Source: Terriglobia bacterium (GTDB lineage Bacteria; Acidobacteriota; Terriglobia; Terriglobales; Acidobacteriaceae). Taken from it: DNA of 45,590 nucleotides. This document shows positions 36,035-44,838 of the stretch, one piece after another (position 1 is the first letter of the stretch; each line of letters starts with the position of its first letter). Under the pieces are notes generated by a model that saw only the letters and a program-made list of their open reading frames with translations, made no database searches and was not told the DNA's origin. The stretch covers positions 1 to 45,590 of the forward strand of contig JAIQET010000034.1 of NCBI GenBank assembly GCA_020073645.1, written 5' to 3'. Both the position numbers and the translations under genes were made by a program.

Positions 36035-38257
36035 CTAGGTACCAGTACCACTCAGTTGTATGTTCTGCGGGCTCGCGCCCCCGCTGTCAGTGATGCTTAC
36101 GTTGGCACTGCGCGCGCCCTTGGCGGTGGGCTTGAAGGTGACGGACACAGTGCACAGCTTTCCAGGGGCCAGGCTCGTTCCGCAGTTGTTGGTCTGCGAG
36201 AAATCACCCTTGTTCGTACCCGTGACCTTGATGCTGGTGATGTTGAGCGTAGAAGTACTAGTGTTGGTCACGCCGGTCTTCAAAACCCCGCTCTGAGTTC
36301 CCACCATTTGGTTCCCAAACTTCAATTTGTTAGGAACCAGCTTGACGAAGGTGCCCAGTCCACTCAGCAGAATGCTTTGCGGGCTGCCTGCCGCGTTGTC
36401 GACGATACTCACGGATGCGGTCCTGGTGTTCTTGCCCGTGGGATCAAAAACCACGCTGATGGTGCAGGTAGCCCCGGGCGCAACGCTGGTGCCGCAGGTG
36501 TTGGTCTGGGAGAAGTCCGGGGCGTTGGTGCCGGTGACCGTAATGCTGCTGATGGTCAGCGTCCCGGTACCGGTGTTTGTAAGGATTACATTCTGCGCCG
36601 GGCTGGGCTTGCCGATGACTTGCGTGACGAACGTCAAGCTGGTGGGTTTGAGCATCACCGCGGGCGCGACCCCCGTCCCAGTCAGGCTCCCGGTTTGCGG
36701 GCTTCCCGGAGCGTTGTCGGTAACCGACAACGTTCCGCTGCGTGGCCCGGTCTGAGTCGGCGTAAAGGTCACACTGATGGTGCAGTTGGAGCCTGCAGTG
36801 AGGCTCGCTCCGCAGGTGCTTGATTGGACGGCAAAATCTCCAGACGCGGTGATGCCCGTGATGTTCAGCGTCGCTGTGCCGGTATTGCTGAGGGTCACGT
36901 TCTGAGCGCCGCTGGTTGTCCCTACATTCTGGTTGCCGAACGTCAGGCTGGTAGGAGAGAGCACAGCAAACGGCCCGCTGATCAAGAAACTTCCGTGCAG
37001 CACCAGGCGCTCATCCGAACTCAAGGGGGTCGCGGCTTTGATGTTATTTCCAGACCCGTCGACAATCGGATTCCCGGTGCTATCGATCTCATTATCCACC
37101 GCCGGCGGCGCTTCCCCGACCATGATGTAGTAGGTTGTGCCAGCCGTCAGGTTGGGTAGCGAAAGCGACGACTGAAATTCGCCCGAAGTGATGTCGTCAT
37201 TGCAGCTAACCTCCTGCAATTGCTGGTTGGTGTCTTTAGTGTAGACAGAAAGCACGGTGTCGTACGAACTGGTCAAGGTGTCGAGATTGAGCGTGCCGGG
37301 GGCGGGCGGCACGTAGGTGTACCACAGGCTACTGAAGGATACGATGGGGCCCGTGCCCGGTCCTTCACAGTTGCTGGGCGAGGGATCTGTGGTCCCGTCT
37401 CCCGAAGGCAAGGCTCCTCCAGGGTTGTTCGGATCCTCCGCTGGAGTTGCATAGACATTCACTGCCGTCGAGGCCGTGACCGAGTCGGTGAAGCTGGTGC
37501 CGGTGAGTACTTTAGCGTTGGCAATGAAGTCGTTCGTCGCCGGTGGTGGTGGATTGACCTTCGGACAACCCGGAAGAGTACCGGCGCAGTAGGGGTTGCC
37601 TGCGTCATCGTAGGCAACCGCCAGATAATCCGCGGGATCGGAAGGAAGATTCACGAATCCGTCGAGCGAAAGCGCCGTGTTCCCCAAAGTCGGCGTCATG
37701 GTCGACATCTGGTCGAAATTCACGAAGCTCCAGTGGACCAGTTGATTGTCCGGATCAGTGACAGGTTGGGGTTGCAACGCATTTCCCAGGGGTGAAAAAT
37801 CCAGATTCGACACCAATGGGAAGTCAACACAGTGCACTGTGCCCTTGAAAATATAATTGGGAGGATTGTTAGAATCGGGGTAGAAGTCGCAGGCCACAAA
37901 GCCAGGTTTGGAAAGGCCGGCTCCTTTAATATCGAGATAAGCGAGATGCGCCGGTGTAGTCCCGCTGGTCACGCTGACCTGCAAAATGGTGGTTTGCCCG
38001 GTCAGTTCGCCAGAGCCATCATTCGCCCACTGAAAGTTCTTGATCGTTACCGTGAAGTCCCCGGTTACCACCACGGTATCGGGTGTGCCCGCACAAACAA
38101 AGGGAGTGGGATCCGTCGTCGTATCGCACTCGTCGAAGGTGTTTTGCCCGTCCCTGGAGCTACCAGGGTCCTTCGTCCGTATCGCGGACAGAGGTGATGC
38201 AAGACCAAGGCAGACGAAAACAATCCCACAAACTACTCTGCGGATGGCGTACGACAT
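36035..38257 (-). CDS. Secreted protein with three ASPM/SPD-2/Hydin (ASH) repeats
   Basis: The 740-aa protein has a signal peptide (VVCGIVFVCLGLASPLSA) and a GGGGA-like ribosome site before the ATG. The N-terminal about 420 residues form Pro/Asp/Thr-rich beta domains, including a fibronectin/peptidase-C-terminal-like segment (YTYVPPAPGTLNLDTLTSS, YYIMVGEAPPAVDNE). The C-terminal 320 residues are three ASH-type immunoglobulin repeats, each with a FGNQNVGTTSGAQNVTLSN-like start, a TGTATLNIT or similar strand, a cysteine pair (CGASLTAGSNCTISVTF) and an SPQ-loop. Such repeats are abundant in secreted Acidobacteria proteins and are thought to be adhesive or scaffold modules. It ends directly at the last repeat, with no sorting signal. 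Confidence 0.85.
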   Translation of the reverse strand: MSYAIRRVVCGIVFVCLGLASPLSAIRTKDPGSSRDGQNTFDECDTTTDPTPFVCAGTPDTVVVTGDFTVTIKNFQWANDGSGELTGQTTILQVSVTSGTTPAHLAYLDIKGAGLSKPGFVACDFYPDSNNPPNYIFKGTVHCVDFPLVSNLDFSPLGNALQPQPVTDPDNQLVHWSFVNFDQMSTMTPTLGNTALSLDGFVNLPSDPADYLAVAYDDAGNPYCAGTLPGCPKVNPPPPATNDFIANAKVLTGTSFTDSVTASTAVNVYATPAEDPNNPGGALPSGDGTTDPSPSNCEGPGTGPIVSFSSLWYTYVPPAPGTLNLDTLTSSYDTVLSVYTKDTNQQLQEVSCNDDITSGEFQSSLSLPNLTAGTTYYIMVGEAPPAVDNEIDSTGNPIVDGSGNNIKAATPLSSDERLVLHGSFLISGPFAVLSPTSLTFGNQNVGTTSGAQNVTLSNTGTATLNITGITASGDFAVQSSTCGASLTAGSNCTISVTFTPTQTGPRSGTLSVTDNAPGSPQTGSLTGTGVAPAVMLKPTSLTFVTQVIGKPSPAQNVILTNTGTGTLTISSITVTGTNAPDFSQTNTCGTSVAPGATCTISVVFDPTGKNTRTASVSIVDNAAGSPQSILLSGLGTFVKLVPNKLKFGNQMVGTQSGVLKTGVTNTSTSTLNITSIKVTGTNKGDFSQTNNCGTSLAPGKLCTVSVTFKPTAKGARSANVSITDSGGASPQNIQLSGTGT

Positions 38258-38381
38258 GCGAAGTCCCCTTGCTTGGAGGTACGAAAAAAAGAGAGTCCCG
38301 GATGTTTCCTTGGGGAAGGTGGCAGTAGTTTAACCATTTTCTTGATTGCGTCAAGAGGATTCGGCAATTGTTCTGTGTCGC

Positions 38382-41300
38382 TTAGGAGCGAATGCGCCTT
38401 ACCCTCGCGGAGAGGAGCTTGAAACCGGCGCGATTGGCTTCCGCCTGGATTGAGGACAGCTCCTTGCGAAGTTCAACAGGCGGCCGGTGGCCATGCTGCA
38501 ACTTCACCAGTGCCAATCGGGCCTCCAGGGAAACGAAGTTGCGCCCTGAACTCTTGGCCTCCTCGGGAAGAGATTCGAGCTGGCGAAGAGCTTCGGAGCG
38601 CTTGCCCAGGGCTTCGAGGTATTCCGCGATGCTGAGCCGGTTGTGGAAGGCGACATCGTGGTCTGTGCTGGCAATTTCCTGGATGCGCTTTACGTAGGGT
38701 TCGGCTTGGGCTGGCCTCTTTTCGGCTACCAGCACCTTTACCAGGATCGAAGCAGCCTCTGATTCCGAATCCTTGTCCTCCTCTTCCTGAAACTCTTTGA
38801 GAGCCCTGGATGCTTCATCTTCCGCTGCTGCTAAGTTGCCGCGTTCCAGGTCGATCTCCGCCAAGGACACCCAGCCGGAGGCGAGATAGTTTTTTTCCTT
38901 AAGGCCAGTATAGATCCCGATTGCATCCTGGTAGTGTTTCTCGGCACCGTTGAGATCCCCACGGTGGAAAAGCAGGTCCCCGATGTTGTTCAGACACCAC
39001 GCCACGCCGGACTGTTCACCATTGTCTTGTCGGAGCTTCAACGCCTCCTGATATCGTGCCAGCGCAGCGTTAGAGTCAGTTTCTGAAAGGAAGGTAGCGA
39101 GAAGGCTCAATGCCCGGGCTTCGGCGGACGGGTTTCTTGCGTCTCTTGCGAGTGCGAGTGCCTGACGAGCTTGCGTCTCAGCTTCCGCCACCCGGCCCCG
39201 CCCGAACAGGATCTCCCCCTTCGAGATCCTGGCCTGGGCTTCGTTGTACTTGTCGCCGATAGCGTCCGCCGCCTTCAACGCGCGGTCCAAGTAGTCTTCC
39301 GCTTCTTCCGGCTTTCCCATGAGGATGAGGGTCCCGGCCGCATTCACGCATGCTCCTGCATAGTCCTTTTGCGCTCCTGCTGCTTGATTCACCTGAATCA
39401 CGCGATCGTACAACTGCCTGGCCTGTGCGTATTGGCCGCGATCGGAAAGCCAACTGGCGACGTCGTTCAGCGCGACCGCGGCGCTCACGTTATCGCCGAG
39501 TTTGGAGAAAAGATTCTGCGCCTGATTACAGGCTGCGAACGCTGCCTCCACGTGTCCCAGGTTGCGGTGTGCCCAGCACAGCTCCAGTTGGGCGTTGGCC
39601 TGCATCATGCGGGCGTTCCTTTTTTGCGCCTCTTGCAGGGCGGCTTCAGCGGAGTTCAACTCGGAGTTGAAGTCGTTCATCGTCCCGTAGACTCTGGCTC
39701 TAGCCATCTCAATTCTCGGGTCGCCGCCCATGGGGGGAGGAAGCTTGCTCAGCTTGTCCAGGGTATCGAGCGCATCTTTGGGGCGCGAGCCTCCGGCCTG
39801 CGCCTCGGCCAGGTGCAGGCCGTAATCGAGATGCTGGTAGCGCGGGAAAAGCAAACCATAGTCGTTGATCGCGGCATCCCAGCGGTGTGTCATCTCTTCG
39901 GCTCTGGCCTTTGCCAGCACCACATATTCGAACGGCAAAGAAGCTTGGCGGGCGAGGTCGGCCGCCTTTTGCGCTTCCTGGGCCGCTTCGGGATCATGCT
40001 TCAGCCGCGACCAGGTATCCGCCAGAGCGGAGTGCACGACGACGTTGTCCGGTTCCTGCGCGGCTGCTTTCTTCAGCAGGCCCAAGGCCGCGGGAGCATC
40101 GAGCGAACGCAGCTTGTCGAGGGCCTCAAAGTAGAGCCGCCGGGCGCTGCCATCACGGGGATACAAGTTTTGCAACTCGTTGCTCTCGGCATCCTGTAAG
40201 CGTGTGCTGCCAAGCTGATGCCGGACTTCGGCGGCAGCGTCACCAGCAAGTTTTCCGTACTGTGCTTCGCTGCCGCTCTGGTGAAAGCTGGCGACGGTTT
40301 CGCCGCGCGCGTCTTGCACGCGGAGATCGAGGCTGAAGCTCGTATCCGGTGTACCGTTCCCCACGGTATAACTTCCCAGCAACAGATAATCCGCCCCCAG
40401 CGCCTGTGCCACCTCGGAAAGATTCTCACGCTCCAGGCTCTGGCCCGGAGGAACGGAGAGTTCCATCTTGAGCTGGGCGATTTCATCGGTGGAGACGGTG
40501 TGGAGTCCCACGGAGCCACCGAGGTCAGTAGTCAGGGTTTCGCTCAGTTCGGTGGCCAGCCAGTCGTAAGTGGTGTCTCCAGTGTTGTTCTTGAAGCCCA
40601 CTACTGCCACGGTGGGTTCCTTGTGAATGAGTTGCATCCTTCGCCACTGATATCCGCCGACGGCAGCGAGTGCCACGAGAAGCAGGGCCGCTGCGGCCAT
40701 CGGCTGCCAGCGAGAGCGCGGCGGTTCGAGGGCGCGCGCCACTTCCAACGTGTCCTGAAAGCGGTCCTGCGGCGATCGGGCGAGGCAGCGCAGTATCGCG
40801 CGCTCCACGCGAATCGGCAGGTCAGGGACGTACCTGGTTGGCAACACCGGCACCTCGTGCAGCTTCTTGGATTGCAGTTCCTCACGGGTTTTCGCGACGT
40901 AGGGCCAATGCCCGGTTAGCAGTTCGTACAGCACCGTTCCGAATGCGTAGATATCCGTAGCAGGAGAAACGGGTTCGCCTTCAATCTGTTCTGGAGCCAT
41001 GTAGGCAGGGGTGCCAGCACCTTGGCCGCTCCCGGCCTCCGCCGCTCGCAGGTTGTGGGCCAGACCGAAGTCGGTAATCACTGCGCGGCGAGTCTTTCCG
41101 TCTTCGCCGGTGACGATCATTACGTTGCCGGATTTGAAGTCCTGGTGGATGACTCCGGCTTGGTGGGCCGCTCGCAGCCCCTCTGCCATCTGGCGGGCGA
41201 GCACAAGCGCCTCATCCAGAGGAAGAGTCCCGGACTTCTCAATGTAGGAAGACAGCGGAACACCCTCCAGCAGTTCCATGGTGAGAAACGCCATAGGGCC

Positions 41301-41675
41301 GGAAGGGCGCGGGTCATAGACCAAATCAAAAATGCGGCATACGTTGGGGTGAGTTACCTTGCGGGCGAGCTGAATCTCACGCTTGAACTGCTCGATGGCC
41401 GCAGGATTGCCCGCAATCGCCGGAAGAATGGTCTTGACCGCGACGCGATCGTGTAACTCCAAGTCCTCGGCTTCGTACACTTCGCCCATCCCGCCCTTGG
41501 AGATAAGACGAAGCACGCGGAAGCGGCTGGCCAGCAGGTCGCCGGGGGCGAAGGAAGCCACCGTGGTGTGCCCGCCAGACGAACCCGGGTGATAGCTTAG
41601 TTGGGCGTGGCCGGACGAGGGCGGAAGCGATTCGTCCGGTCGTGACTGAGGAGACTTGGTGTCCTTAGACGGCAT
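38382..41675 (-). CDS. Transmembrane Ser/Thr protein kinase with TolB-like domain and TPR repeats
   Basis: The protein is about 1097 aa from ATG 41675; a GTG at 41747 would add 24 residues, and neither has a good ribosome site. A cytosolic Hanks-type kinase (about 50-315) shows the glycine loop LISKGGMGEVYEAED, catalytic HQDFKSGN, ITDFGLAHN and GTPAYMAPEQ. The HRD motif is HQD here, a non-RD kinase. A membrane helix (about 326-343, AAAALLLVALAAVGGYQW) leads to a TolB/FlgO-like segment (AVVGFKNNTGDTTYDWLATE) and then about 550 residues of tetratricopeptide repeats (for example AWCLNNIGDLLFHRGDLNGA). It probably couples periplasmic protein interactions to cytosolic phosphorylation; the substrate is unknown. 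Confidence 0.9.
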   Translation of the reverse strand: MPSKDTKSPQSRPDESLPPSSGHAQLSYHPGSSGGHTTVASFAPGDLLASRFRVLRLISKGGMGEVYEAEDLELHDRVAVKTILPAIAGNPAAIEQFKREIQLARKVTHPNVCRIFDLVYDPRPSGPMAFLTMELLEGVPLSSYIEKSGTLPLDEALVLARQMAEGLRAAHQAGVIHQDFKSGNVMIVTGEDGKTRRAVITDFGLAHNLRAAEAGSGQGAGTPAYMAPEQIEGEPVSPATDIYAFGTVLYELLTGHWPYVAKTREELQSKKLHEVPVLPTRYVPDLPIRVERAILRCLARSPQDRFQDTLEVARALEPPRSRWQPMAAAALLLVALAAVGGYQWRRMQLIHKEPTVAVVGFKNNTGDTTYDWLATELSETLTTDLGGSVGLHTVSTDEIAQLKMELSVPPGQSLERENLSEVAQALGADYLLLGSYTVGNGTPDTSFSLDLRVQDARGETVASFHQSGSEAQYGKLAGDAAAEVRHQLGSTRLQDAESNELQNLYPRDGSARRLYFEALDKLRSLDAPAALGLLKKAAAQEPDNVVVHSALADTWSRLKHDPEAAQEAQKAADLARQASLPFEYVVLAKARAEEMTHRWDAAINDYGLLFPRYQHLDYGLHLAEAQAGGSRPKDALDTLDKLSKLPPPMGGDPRIEMARARVYGTMNDFNSELNSAEAALQEAQKRNARMMQANAQLELCWAHRNLGHVEAAFAACNQAQNLFSKLGDNVSAAVALNDVASWLSDRGQYAQARQLYDRVIQVNQAAGAQKDYAGACVNAAGTLILMGKPEEAEDYLDRALKAADAIGDKYNEAQARISKGEILFGRGRVAEAETQARQALALARDARNPSAEARALSLLATFLSETDSNAALARYQEALKLRQDNGEQSGVAWCLNNIGDLLFHRGDLNGAEKHYQDAIGIYTGLKEKNYLASGWVSLAEIDLERGNLAAAEDEASRALKEFQEEEDKDSESEAASILVKVLVAEKRPAQAEPYVKRIQEIASTDHDVAFHNRLSIAEYLEALGKRSEALRQLESLPEEAKSSGRNFVSLEARLALVKLQHGHRPPVELRKELSSIQAEANRAGFKLLSARVRRIRS

Positions 41676-41788
41676 TTGCGCGTCGAGATCACGAACGGCA
41701 GAGGCATTATGGCACAGGGTTGGGTAGTGGGTCAGTTTGATTTCCACAGGCTATGGCGGGAAGTCGCGGGATGTGGCAGGATGTTGTC

Positions 41789-42037
41789 ATGCCTCGCCGA
41801 GCAAGCAAGGACCACGACTTCGTTACCGTCGCCAGACGGGTAGTCGAACACGCCATTGGCGAGCACCTAAATGGGACCCCGCTAGAAGACCCCGACGCGG
41901 GGAAAAATCCAGCTGCGGTAGCTCTTAGCAAGCTAGGTGCATCGAAGGGTGGTAAAGCGAGAGCCGCGAAGCTTTCAGCCGCGAAACGCAAAGCCATCGC
42001 AAAAAAAGCTGCTAGGGCGAGATGGCGTTTAGTTTAG
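41789..42037 (+). CDS. Small basic protein with SKGGKAR/AARARW motif
   Basis: The 82-aa protein starts at ATG 41789 (an ATG at 41753 adds 12 residues without a better site). Its C-terminal half is LSKLGASKGGKARAAKLSAA followed by KRKAIAKKAARARWRLV, a Lys/Arg/Ala-rich helix known from many small bacterial proteins of unknown function that resemble histone-like or antitoxin-type nucleic-acid binders. It is convergent with the PIN-domain gene, and the two stop codons overlap by 4 bp (42034-42037). Whether it is functionally tied to the PIN protein is not clear. Confidence 0.65.
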   Translation: MPRRASKDHDFVTVARRVVEHAIGEHLNGTPLEDPDAGKNPAAVALSKLGASKGGKARAAKLSAAKRKAIAKKAARARWRLV

Positions 42038-42480
42038 CCATTCTTGTCCTCAATCTCCATTTGGGTCTTGAGAATCCTCGGCGTTTCAGAAATGAATACC
42101 AAATCCGGGATGTCATCGTAATGCTTTCGATTATGTGAAATTAGGGGAATCGAGTGCCGAATGGCCGTTGCTGCTATCCAGAGGTCGTTGTCGCCGATCT
42201 TCCTGCCAGCCTGTAAAAGCTTCGCGTTTAGCTCAGCATAAGTCTGACACAGAGCCATGTCGTAGGGGATCACCCCAGTTAAGGCGATGCGACGTTCCAG
42301 TTCTGCGGTTTTCGGCGGTCCCCATCCTTTATGCTTGGACCATGTCAGCAGTTCCCCAACTGTAACGAACGAGAGTGCGAGCTTTTTGCCTTTAATATGT
42401 TTCTCGTACTGAGATGCCAGCGTATGACCTTTCATTAAGAAGGAAAATACGTCAGTGTCAACTAGCACAACCTCGACCAT
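42034..42480 (-). CDS. PIN-domain ribonuclease, VapC-like toxin
   Basis: The 148-aa protein has the PIN acidic residues in order: VDTDVFSFLMK at the N-terminus, a central Glu in SFVTVGELLTW, and GDNDLWIAATA followed by ISHNRKHYDDI. VapC toxins of this fold cut tRNA or rRNA with Mg2+ or Mn2+. The gene begins 30 bp after the 324-aa protein at 42511-43485 in the same direction, the usual antitoxin-then-toxin order. On the other side it overlaps, tail to tail, the small SKGGKAR protein gene. Toxin activity is inferred from the fold and arrangement. Confidence 0.85.
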   Translation of the reverse strand: MVEVVLVDTDVFSFLMKGHTLASQYEKHIKGKKLALSFVTVGELLTWSKHKGWGPPKTAELERRIALTGVIPYDMALCQTYAELNAKLLQAGRKIGDNDLWIAATAIRHSIPLISHNRKHYDDIPDLVFISETPRILKTQMEIEDKNG

Positions 42481-42510
42481 GGAAGTGGCGTCTACCGTGG
42501 CGGTTATTAC

Positions 42511-43485
42511 CTACTTTCTTGCGTCATAAATTACTTTGAGCATCTCATCCACGTCCTCATCGGGAGGTATGCCACCAACGAGAATAGAGGGATCGTCTAG
42601 CGGCTGCACATTGCTTGCAGCCATCAAATCGGCTATTGAGGGATTCGCGAAAAATGATTGGTCGCTCAATGCCATTGGGGAGAGCGGTACAATTTCACTG
42701 ATATGCATCAGTTCAATCTTGTCAGTGTAGGGATGAATCGTTCCTAGCCCCTTAACTCTCACGTATTTCCTAAGCAAACCGTATATTTCGTCTGCTCGTT
42801 GCGGCTCGAACGTACACATCACCGGAGTACCGATCGGTGGGTCAATCCGGCATTTATAGTCTTCTTTCTTGAAGTCTGCCATCTCCAACACGCCATCCAC
42901 TTCAACCAGCGCTTTTCGCGGACTACTAAGCCGCTTCGCGACGCGCGCCCTGACTGTTTTTGTAATCGCCGCCGAGATCTTATTTTGGTGTCCGTTATGA
43001 CTGCGCGTGATCCAATCAATCCGCGAAATTCCTTTCGGACTAATGACGCCGGTTAATGAATACAATCTCAACAAAACCCCGGCGTCGAACCCATCGGCGC
43101 TCTTCTTTCGCACTCCAGCAATGGTGCTGGCGAACTCCCTTATTACCTGCGCCCCAAACTCTTCACTGAAAGCAAGCGGCCTTTGCGGCTTACGAAGATC
43201 AAAATCTAGCGTGGTGGGACTATTCCCGTGAATAGCGATTAGTTCTAGGGTGCACTCCTCTTGTATACTGTGCTCAATCGGACCAGGATGGTATGTCTTC
43301 CTTTTTCTTAGAGCCTCCGCCTGCTTGTTAATTGCGTTCTGGGCATCTTCGCATATCCGAACAAGCTCAGGGATTGGCACGCGGCCCTTGCGTATTCCGG
43401 GGCCTTCTAGTTTCAGCCGTAGTATTGGCTTCGGTTCGGACTTTTGCTTTCTCTTCGCCAAATGGAGCCCACCCGCCACGAGCAT
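42511..43485 (-). CDS. Uncharacterised 324-aa protein, candidate partner/antitoxin of the PIN protein
   Basis: No catalytic family was recognised. The N-terminus (LRLKLEGPGIRKGRVPIPEL) is followed by a helix with alternating charge and a mixed alpha/beta body (CTLELIAIHGNSPTTLDFDL, RARVAKRLSSPRKALVEVDG). The end is acidic and helical (VGGIPPDEDVDEMLKVIYDA), like C-terminal tails with which antitoxins grip PIN toxins. AAGG precedes the ATG. It lies 30 bp upstream of the PIN gene, in one operon. At 324 aa it is far larger than VapB-type antitoxins. The body may bind RNA or DNA and sense something, but this is conjecture. Confidence 0.75.
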   Translation of the reverse strand: MLVAGGLHLAKRKQKSEPKPILRLKLEGPGIRKGRVPIPELVRICEDAQNAINKQAEALRKRKTYHPGPIEHSIQEECTLELIAIHGNSPTTLDFDLRKPQRPLAFSEEFGAQVIREFASTIAGVRKKSADGFDAGVLLRLYSLTGVISPKGISRIDWITRSHNGHQNKISAAITKTVRARVAKRLSSPRKALVEVDGVLEMADFKKEDYKCRIDPPIGTPVMCTFEPQRADEIYGLLRKYVRVKGLGTIHPYTDKIELMHISEIVPLSPMALSDQSFFANPSIADLMAASNVQPLDDPSILVGGIPPDEDVDEMLKVIYDARK

Positions 43486-43557
43486 ACACCTTTTGTGGAA
43501 ATCATACGATAGGGAGGAATCAATACCTACGATAACCTGTTGAGTTCAAGAAAACGC

Positions 43558-43586
43558 TTGACAACGCCTGCACGAGCAAGCATAAT
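43558..43586 (+). promoter_or_regulatory. Promoter of the IS1-like transposase (TTGACA-N17-CATAAT)
   Basis: A perfect -35 (43558-43563), a 17-bp spacer and a 5/6 -10 (CATAAT, 43581-43586) point to a transcription start near 43593, essentially at the ATG at 43594. The transposase mRNA would be leaderless, in line with the absence of a ribosome site. Confidence 0.65.
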
Positions 43587-43593
43587 GGTCAGC

Positions 43594-44487
43594 ATGAAGC
43601 AACTAGACCAAACGCGACGCGCTCAGGTTGTTAGATGCCTCGTCGAAGGCAACAGCATCCGTTCCACGGTCCGTATTACCGGCGTTGCGAAGAACACAAT
43701 CGTCCGGCTGCTGGGGGAACTAGGCTGCGCGTGCGCCGCATACCACAACAGCACCGTGCGCAACGTGAAGGTGCGCCGCTTGCAGTGTGACGAGATTTGG
43801 GAATTTGTCGGCGCAAAGGCGCGGAACGTCAGCCCTGAAAAGAAAGCCGCAGGATGGGGCGATATTTGGACTTGGACAGGCATTGATGCAGATACCAAAC
43901 TGATCGTCTCGTACCTTGTTGGCGGTCGCGATGGCGGATGGGCACAGGACTTCATGGAAGATTGCGCCAGCCGCATCAAGGGTCGCGTGCAGATCACCAC
44001 AGACGGGCATCGGGTGTACCTGGATGCGGTTGAGAACGCGTTCGGCGCTGACATCGACTACGCGCAACTCCAGAAGATTTACGGCGCTCCGTCCGATGAA
44101 GAGACGCGCCGCTACTCTCCGGCAAAATGCATCGGCTGCGATCTGAAAGTCGTGAGCGGTGACCCGGACCCGAAACACGTGAGCACGAGCTACATCGAAC
44201 GCTCAAATCTCACGCTCAGGATGGGAATGCGTCGATTCACGCGGCTAACAAATGCATTCTCGAAAAAGGTAGACAACCATCGGCACATGGTTGCGCTGTT
44301 TTTCCTCTACTACAATTTTTGCCGTGTGCATTCTACGTTGCGGGTGACTCCAGCGATGGAGGCTGGAATCAGCGATCACGTATGGACTATCGAAGAGATG
44401 TGCGAACTTCTGCCAGTGGCACCGTCAGCTATCAAGCAGATTGATAGGAAACTAACACTCCGGGCACTCGGAGACATAGCAATTTAG
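43594..44487 (+). mobile_element. IS1-like DDE transposase
   Basis: This 297-aa transposase begins MKQLDQTRRAQVVRCLVEGN with a helix-turn-helix (TVRITGVAKNTIVRLLGELG). The DDE core has the first Asp in LQCDEIWEFVGAK, the second in QITTDGHRVYL, and the Glu in SYIERSNLTLRMGMRR. The usual IS1 zinc-ribbon N-terminus is absent; this shorter form is widespread in soil bacteria. The frame is open and complete. No obvious terminal inverted repeats or target duplications could be found by eye, so it may be a solitary or domesticated copy. An upstream ATG (43585) overlaps the promoter's -10 and is rejected. Confidence 0.85.
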
Positions 44488-44561
44488 TAACTTGGATTAG
44501 TCGTCACAGAAAGATCGACTTCCCGCCCCGGAGAATCTAATCAGTCAGAAGTAGAAAAAAC
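44488..44561. other. Spacer between transposase and the leader-RNA module
   Basis: These 74 bp follow the transposase stop. No terminator or inverted end repeat of the transposon was recognised here. Together with the promoter and leader RNA that follow, the gap to the next protein gene is about 350 bp. Confidence 0.4.
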
Positions 44562-44590
44562 TTGCACTCTGGCCGAACTAGACGCACAAT
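44562..44590 (+). promoter_or_regulatory. Promoter candidate of the Cas2-like module (TTGCAC-N17-CACAAT)
   Basis: TTGCAC (44562-44567) and CACAAT (44585-44590) are separated by exactly 17 bp. The predicted start, near 44597, is 10 nt before the first stem of the structured leader, which makes the assignment more convincing than the box scores alone. Confidence 0.5.
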
Positions 44591-44596
44591 TACCCC

Positions 44597-44838
44597 AGAT
44601 GTGCTTCTGCCGGGCAACCTATTGGGGCTGTCCGGCAGGTGATACTACATACGGTATTTTTGGGAGCCTCAGCAGCCCCATTCTTAACCTGTAGTACCCC
44701 CGTGTCAAGGTGTTTTTAAGGGACTCCTGTGTCTATGCAGGTATGCCCTCCCGGCCAAGGTGGTCCGCACCAAGGCCGGGAGGTTCTCATCCACCATTTG
44801 CCAAGGGGCTGTAAAGCCCCCAAAAAGGAGAGCAAACA
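44597..44838 (+). ncRNA. Highly structured 5' leader RNA with interlocked pseudoknot potential
   Basis: Five perfect base-pairing elements occur in 215 nt. A: CTGCCGG 44607-44613 with CCGGCAG 44632-44638. B: GGGGCTG 44624-44630 (in the loop of A) with CAGCCCC 44673-44679. C: TACTACA 44643-44649 with TGTAGTA 44690-44696. A-B and B-C cross, so the first 90 nt can fold as a chain of two pseudoknots. D: CCTCCCGGCC 44747-44756 with GGCCGGGAGG 44774-44783, holding an inner GGTG/CACC stem. E: GGGGCT-GTAA-AGCCCC 44805-44820, a stem capped by a GNRA-type tetraloop, 6 nt before the GGAG ribosome site at 44827-44830. It may be a cis-regulatory or RNA-antitoxin element; no known family was recognised. 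Confidence 0.55.
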
